Source: Papiliotrema nemorosa
Taxonomy: Eukaryota; Basidiomycota; Tremellomycetes; Tremellales; Rhynchogastremaceae
NCBI GenBank assembly: GCA_032158125.1
Contig: JASKOT010000006.1
Span: 248,001-312,000, forward strand
Reading direction: 5' to 3'
DNA: 64,000 nucleotides
The position numbers were made by a program, and so were the translations under genes. The number at the start of each line of letters is the position of its first letter. The first letter of the stretch is position 1. Below the pieces are notes generated by a model that saw only the letters and a program-made list of their open reading frames with translations, had not been told where the DNA came from and did not search any database. This document shows, one piece after another, positions 58,202-64,000 of this stretch.

Positions 58202-59923
58202 ATGGCCAACATCCAAGTCCGACTTCCCGTCACTTCGTACGGCGACCAGCACGTCGCTCAACCTCCAATCGGTCGAGAGCAACGCGTCGTAGCGCGACAA
58301 CAGTCCCCTCATCAAGGTCCTCTTTCTCCTTGGGAAGAGCATCTGCTTGCGTATTACCGATTTAGGCGAGCAGAAGCCGACCCTGCCGATTTGCCTCGAC
58401 TTGAGATCCAAGAGAGGGAAAACCTCGCCCGTCTTCGACTTGCCGTGGAACTCCGAGACGGTCGAGTCCAACCTCCAGCTGAAGGTGGTTTCGAGCCCGC
58501 TCCCAAACCCGAGACGACCGATCCCACCAACACGACAATCTTTGTCGGTGGTCTCAATGTCTCTGCAAGCCATTATCAAGATATCATCAAGGCCGTCTTT
58601 CTCGTCTTTGGACAAGTCGAATATGTAAGTTGTACTGACCTCGGCAAGCGTGTGGTGAATCGACTAATCTGCAAGGTCAACTTTCCCCGAGATAGGAATT
58701 GCGCGTTCGTGCGATTGAAAACAAGACTGTCCGCAGAAACTGCGATTACCAAGCTCCAAGGATTTAGTCTTGAAAGCTGTGCCATGCGTCTAAGTTGGGG
58801 TCGAGGAGGTCCTGGTGAGTTATGAATCAGCACGTCCGGTCTACAGGATGGCGCCTAATTTCAGGCGTTTCGCATCACAAAGGTCCTGGAGTCACGTCAC
58901 AATCGATGGCCCAGTTGATCCAGTACATCCCCATCGCAGACGCTCAGCCAATCTTGAACGCCATTGAGGACGTGTTCCAGGGAAATTTGGCGGATTTCTA
59001 TAAAGCGTAAGTCACACGTGAAGTGGATCACGCCAGTCAGACCTGATCCGGCAGTCTTGGAAACTTGGCAGCTAGTCATCAGCTGGTCAGACAGTCTGAC
59101 GCGATCACGTCCAGCCATTCGAGAGGACCTGGAGGACCCGCAACAGCCGGAGAACGAACCAATCTGCGAGGAAATCGGCCACAGGGAGGTAACAACAGCG
59201 GTGGCGTGCTTTACAGGTATCCCGGAGGGTGAGTAGGCACGATCATAAGTAGAGTGCCGTCGCCTGACTTGCAGTGCCACGCCTCCCGATAGCGACGAAG
59301 GCCATTGGGGTGCCGGGGCCACGAGCCACTCGCCTCCCGTAGCATCGGGGGTGAGCGACCCCGTGTTCACCATGCACGATGAATATTCTCGCGGTCGATA
59401 TAGTCACTCGAGCGAGGAGTCTCTCCAGGTCTTCGAAATGGATCGGGAGGCGGTTTCGGCCCTGACTGCATCTTCAGATGCTTCCAATCCCTTCCCTTCT
59501 TATCGAGAGCAGGATGTCTTTGCGCCGGACAATTCCTCCCCACCGGTCGAATTCGGTCAATTCGCTGACCCTTGGAGTGTCCCCTCGATTGCCCTGCCGT
59601 CTCCACGTCAGACAAGCATTCCCGACATGAGACGATCGAACCAGTATCGAAGCAGGGAACGAAATTATGGAGCCGTGGGCGAGACGTCGACCGCGATGGG
59701 GCTACAAAATGTCACTCACTCCTCTCCTCCGCCTCATCTCCCCCGGGCTCTGCCGACTTTCATCCGACCCGGTCCATCATATACTCAGGCCCAATCGTGG
59801 GTTTCGGCAGGCCATTCCCGAAATCCTCCCGACTTCTCAATCTCGGCAATGGCTAGTTCCAACGGCACCAACCCCGCTGCCGTGCCCTGGAACCCACCTC
59901 GTGCCGCCTCTCTATCGAGCTAG
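58202..59923 (+). CDS. RRM RNA-binding protein, Nam8/Ngr1/TIA-1-like
   Basis: RNA-binding protein with one recognisable RRM. ATG at 58202 (MANIQVRLPVTSYGDQHVAQ). The RRM starts TTDPTNTTIFVGGLNVSA (RNP2-like IFVGGL) and continues across an intron (about 58625-58676) to VNFPRDRNCAFVRLKTRLSA (RNP1-like CAFVRL, where relatives have GFVQF). It ends LRLSWGRGG, the hallmark of the third RRM of Nam8, Ngr1 and TIA-1. The DPTNTT lead-in also matches that class. The region before the RRM (about 110 residues) has no visible RRM1/RRM2, so the protein is shorter at the front than Nam8. The C-terminal half is disordered and Gly/Asn/Ser/Pro-rich. Likely roles are splicing (U1-associated) or mRNA turnover. 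Stop TAG 59921-59923. Confidence 0.82.
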
Positions 59924-60591
59924 ATAGAGGTCCGATCGATGAGGCTTTCCAAGCTGTTGAACTCGGCGGTCCGCCGCGATCGTGTGCGGCCTTTTCTTCT
60001 CCGGTTTAGTTCTTGCCGAGTACCTGTTTGTTTGACTTCCTTGTAGGTTTTCATTCTCTGCGAGCTGTATTGTTTCGAGGCTCTAAGGGTCAAACTTAGT
60101 GTACCTTTTCGCGTAAGGGGTGAGGGGACTGGGAGACTGGGGGGCAAAGATGGCGGGGAAGGAGAGGTGCGCGATGTAGGGAGAAGCGATTGATTCTGTG
60201 CTTGTGGTTGGAGGGTAAATATTTAGTGATTAATGTCGAGAGTGTAGTGCGATTCGTTATGTGCTTGTTCAGTGTATGTATGCCCGTCTCGACTGTTTGA
60301 CTCGAGACAAATGCTAGAGTGAAGCAAGACACCAGGCGAGACTGATTCAAAAGGATGGACTGCAAAGAAGGAGTAGATCTGTGGAGACTCCCCCCTTTTG
60401 TGGCGTTTCGGAGCATCGGACCTGAGCTGTCCCGGGGCTCAGCGTTGATAGTTTCGTCCCTTCTTCGGGTTGTCCACCCACCACGAGTGAGATTGTAGAG
60501 CAGCAAGCATAGGCATTGGTGCTCATTCGAGTCCCATCCATGCATGTGTGAATCAGTCACCTTGTCAATGCATTCCAATGTAGCCCAGACG
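59924..60591. other. Intergenic region, 668 bp
   Basis: No gene supported. Contains the 3' end of the RRM gene and the presumed promoter of the glutamine-rich gene. Confidence 0.4.
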
Positions 60592-62190
60592 ATGTTTCGC
60601 CACCCACCCCAACCCTCCTCCGCCCCGCACGTCACGGTGCTTTTTGCTCGTTTCGGTGGATTCCATCAATCCACACACATTCCTCTAGAGACCATCCTTT
60701 CTTCTCGTTCAACTCGCAAGCAAGCATCGAGAGCTATATCCAATCGACATATCCATGCAGTGAGCCCATTGTATCGAGGTGAGAAAGGCAAAGACGGCGT
60801 CGAAGCGGGCAAGACCGTTTGAAGGTCGTTGAACATCACATCAACAAATCCCTAGAACAGGTCCTAGAGCCGGTCGTCGAGTGAGTCAGAACTCGCAACA
60901 CAACCTTTTGATACACTCCTTTCATACCTACCTCCCCGGGTCTCTGGGCGTGATATCGCATTCTACTGTTTGCTTTGCACGTTGGTGTGCTGATACGTCT
61001 TTCTCAGGTCTCAAAGAAGTTGCTGCGACACTTTACGCGCGAACTGGATCTCGTTGCGTTTGGATCATTTCGACTTGCTTCTTGGCGAAGAATACCATCA
61101 TCACTTATCTTTCGGAAAGGTTCTCATCGAAGTGTCGGCTGCAGAGTCCAGCGTAGGTGCTTTTCATTGGTACACGAAACACGCGGTGGTCGATCAGGTG
61201 CTGAAGTTGTAGAAACACGTTCACAGTGTCATCGAGCCCTCCCATCAATCTCAAAACCAACCTTGCCCTCGCAAGAAAATCCTCCATCGCCTCTGGTCTA
61301 CCTTGACCTACCTTCCTTTCACTCTGCGTTTGCTCGAGCCAGCTCCTCTTGCAGATTGTGAGAGGGTCGGACGGCTTGTGGATCTTGCTCGGAAAGTGAA
61401 AGTGGAGGTCCTGGAACTGGGCGTTTGGCACTATGCAGGCAGCGAGGCCAATGATGGTGAGCTACTCCTACATCAACCCTCCCATTTCCCCTCATGTCAA
61501 ATCCCATTTCTCCCGCGAAGATGATCTGGCACTGCCACATCGACGTCCTGGACAACACCTTGCGCCAAACCTGAGACGTCCGGCTGACCCCATCAGCACA
61601 CGCCTCATATGCAACATCACGCTCAACCACAACCCACCTATGATCCACAACAGTATCAACAGATGGCACTAGCCGGACGGGCAGGCTTCGAAGGGATGTC
61701 GGTGGAAGACCAAACCAGGGCGATCATGGAGCAACAACATAGAATGCAGGCGCAAATGGTGCAACCAGGGGGACCCGGCGCTCGAGAAGTCAAAATGGCA
61801 CCTCAGCGACAACTCGGAGTGGCAGCCCAGCAGATGATGCAGCCTGCCCATGCCATGCAACAAGCAGTTCGACCCGGTCAACAGTTTTATGTGGATCAAC
61901 AAGGTCGACCGGTGGCTATGGGAGCTTGGCAGCAGGGAGTCATGGCGGTACCGAGGATACAGGGGCAACCGGGACAACAATACGCTGCTCAACCTCAGCA
62001 GGTCCAGGTGACTCAGACCCAGCATCAGGCCATGCTGGCATACCAGCAGCAGCAACAAGCGGCATACCAGCAACAACAACAACAGGCTGCCGCTATTGCG
62101 CAACAACAGGCCGCGGCTGCTCAACAACAGCAGCAGGCGCAACAGCAACAACAGGCTCAGCAACAAGCTCAGCAGCAGGCTCAACAACAA

Positions 62191-62221
<31 letters not shown>

Positions 62222-63995
62222 AACAACTCGCCGCCCAACAAAGGATGTCACAACCACCTTCTGCTCGACCCCCAGCCGGTACTCCTGCTCCGAACCAATC
62301 TCCAGCGCTCCTCCAGGTCCCTCCGCCCCCAATGAGACGGAATGCCAGTCGGGGAACATCGAGAAGCGCATCGCCAATTCCTCCTCACTTGCGTCCGCCC
62401 GCCGTTACGACTGTTCAACCTCAACATGCATCTCAAACCCAATCTCAGCCACGATCTGCCCAGCCTCAGCCTCCTGTTCGAGCAGCTACCCTCCCTGTCG
62501 CGATTCCCTCTGCTGGACACACCAGTGCACCTATCGCTCAAGACCGCAACGTCACTGCCGAACCACTCGCCGGACCCTCGCGCTCTGCTCCCGTCGCCTT
62601 AGGCCAGGCAGAAAATATGTCTCAGTTGACCGACATGCATCCGGTCAATCCACGTCGAATGGTCAAAATGTCCGCTGTTACCAGGACAAGAAGAAAGGAA
62701 GAAGTGGTTTCTAGGTTGCAAAGACATATTGATTTGGCTTCGGCGCAATTGGAAAAGGTCAAGAAGGAGCAAGAAGAATACAAGGCTGCTGCAAAGTTGG
62801 AGTTGAAGGCGGACAACAGAGACGAAGTTCAGAGGAAGAAATTTGATGAGCACATTCTGGAATAGTGGGTACCGTCCACACACACACACACACATAGACA
62901 CCTCGATTCCGTGAGCTGACGAGTAGTCTTGAAAGAGCTGGATACGCTGCTGCTGTTTCAGCGCTGAGGGATGATCTGGCGAAGTCGACGGAGCAGTCCA
63001 AGACGCAGGACCAAAGTGCAATTGACCTTGACGGACCGGAAGAGAGCATGACAGAGGATGCGACTGTGGTGGAGAGCACATCGGGAGATTTGTCTTTGGA
63101 CATACAAACACCGGCAGAACCGTCAAAGCTCTCTCCCGTCAAGTCGATTTCAGCATTGTCACCTATCAAATCTGCCTCTTCTAGAAGGGCTTCCGCCTCA
63201 CCGATCAAGAAGGAGCATTCGAGATCACCCGAAAAAGCTGGTTCGGTGGATAGCTCGGCTTTGGATCGACCGGCCAAGGAGGTCGAGTTGGACAATGATG
63301 CTGGGACAGGCAACGAGCACGACTCGATCTTTGGCGTTGACGATGAAGAGGCTGCTGGGGGAAATGAAAAACTCGCTGAGGATGAGAATATGGACAAGGA
63401 CGTCTCGCCTAAGAATGGACCGGTAGCCTCGCCCAAAAAGCCTACTTCACCCGTCAAGGGGAATCATCCGGTATCTGACGCGCGCCCTGTTCAAGAGGAT
63501 GTCGATTACGGCTATCTGTATACTGTGAGTTTTACTTCTCCCACCAAGTACCGCACGCTGAATAGGCAGTGGTGGTCCATCTTTGAAGACACTCAACGTC
63601 TCTCACGAGCGCACATGCTACGAGCGAGGCCGCCCAGAACTGCAGTGACGGTTCCCAACACCGCACTCCCACCCACATCTGCTATGGCGGCTCGTATCGC
63701 CGTCTCCAATTCGGCCGACGCTGTTCGAGCTTCGTCTATCGATGCTGGACTGCGACCTGCTCCTGTGGGCAGAATCATACCTCAACCCGAGGGCGATGAG
63801 CCTCCTCCAACGGCAATCACCGCAACTTTGCGAGCGGCTGACGAGGTTAGAATGGCACAGCAGGCTCAGATTCAGGCTGCTCAAGATGGGGAGAGACGAA
63901 AATCTCTGGTCGTGCAGAATGCCGCGCAGATGATGCAAGTGGTGAGGACGAAGAGTCACCCTTGGGCCGCGGCTGACAATAGCGACCGCCTATGA
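60592..63995 (+). CDS. Glutamine-rich, probably nuclear protein (5' exon structure uncertain)
   Basis: The solid part is the long exon around 61609-62864. It encodes a Gln/Ala/Pro-rich segment (poly-Q at 62182-62226) ending in a coiled coil (VVSRLQRHIDLASAQLEKVK). An intron 62865-62924 leads to YLERAGYAAAVSALRDDLAK, a Ser/Lys/Pro-rich acidic region with repeated (S)P(I/V)K motifs. After a last intron (about 63523-63566) comes QWWSIFEDTQRLSRAHMLRA and a helical C-terminus ending at 63993-63995. Upstream, exons from an ATG at 60592 join in phase (60592-60762, from 60830, from 61011, and from 61212 to 61457). The junction to the Q-rich exon does not restore frame by an obvious splice, except by an acceptor near 61670. 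Coactivator or remodeller subunits often look like this, but I do not recognise the family. Confidence 0.65.
62182..62226 (+). repeat. Poly-glutamine tract, mixed CAA/CAG (15 codons)
   Basis: Fifteen Gln codons in a row, with CAA and CAG mixed, inside a longer Q/A-rich stretch (about 62040-62240). The mixing should make the tract more stable than a pure CAG run. Confidence 0.95.
62877..62894 (+). repeat. (CA)9 microsatellite inside an intron
   Basis: Nine CA units within the intron of the glutamine-rich gene, 12 nt after the donor. Likely variable between strains. Confidence 0.95.
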
Positions 63996-64000
63996 TAATG

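Noticed and set aside
61669..62241. Long minus-strand frame that is almost all leucine
   Set aside because: It is the antisense of the CAG/CAA glutamine tract, which reads as CTG/TTG leucine codons. The plus strand carries the real exon.

Overview
This is nuclear DNA from a basidiomycete yeast-like fungus, most likely of the Tremellomycetes (Cryptococcus/Kwoniella/Tremella relatives). The genes are tightly packed and split by many introns, usually of 40-60 nt. These introns have GT donors and a CTGAC/CTAAC-like branch sequence just before the 3' AG. Protein families are fungal and eukaryotic throughout. I see no transposon, tRNA, rRNA or CRISPR array. The lineage is inferred from gene architecture and family resemblance, not from a database search.

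Layout: (1) 1-4300, the 3' part of a ZNFX1-type NF-X1 zinc-finger helicase ending in an RZ-type finger. (2) 5.1-13.6 kb: a type I membrane protein, a long disordered orphan, mitoribosomal protein Mrp10/mS37, and a carnitine acetyltransferase with both a mitochondrial presequence and a peroxisomal AKL tail. (3) 14.0-20.8 kb: the cohesin loader Scc2/Mis4/NIPBL. (4) 21.5-22.4 kb: a small secreted calpain-like protein. (5) 22.6-34.8 kb: DCAF11/WDR23, ACAA2-type thiolase, a small Myb/SANT protein, prefoldin 2, eIF3m, Vps17 and a secreted RNase T2. (6) 34.9-43.3 kb, minus strand: a second, complete ZNFX1-like helicase that lacks the RZ finger. (7) 44.1-52.4 kb: a YoaK/DUF1275 membrane protein, NDUFA1, eIF2B-epsilon and an anoctamin/Ist2-type protein. 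(8) 52.9-55.6 kb: a tandem pair of calpain-like genes related to the one at 21.5 kb, one with the catalytic Cys and His replaced and one with an in-frame stop. (9) 56-64 kb: an unknown protein, an RRM protein and a glutamine-rich nuclear-type protein.

Most genes are ordinary housekeeping loci (translation initiation, complex I, beta-oxidation, cohesion, endosomal sorting) and do not form a functional cluster. Two things stand out. The first is a family of three secreted papain-fold (calpain-like) proteins, which has an apparently intact member, a pseudo-enzyme and a nonsense-interrupted member, all sharing intron positions and phases. The second is a pair of ZNFX1-like helicases about 30 kb apart in opposite orientation. 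They share a 14-nt microexon and differ at the C-terminus. ZNFX1 relatives act in RNA silencing in other eukaryotes.
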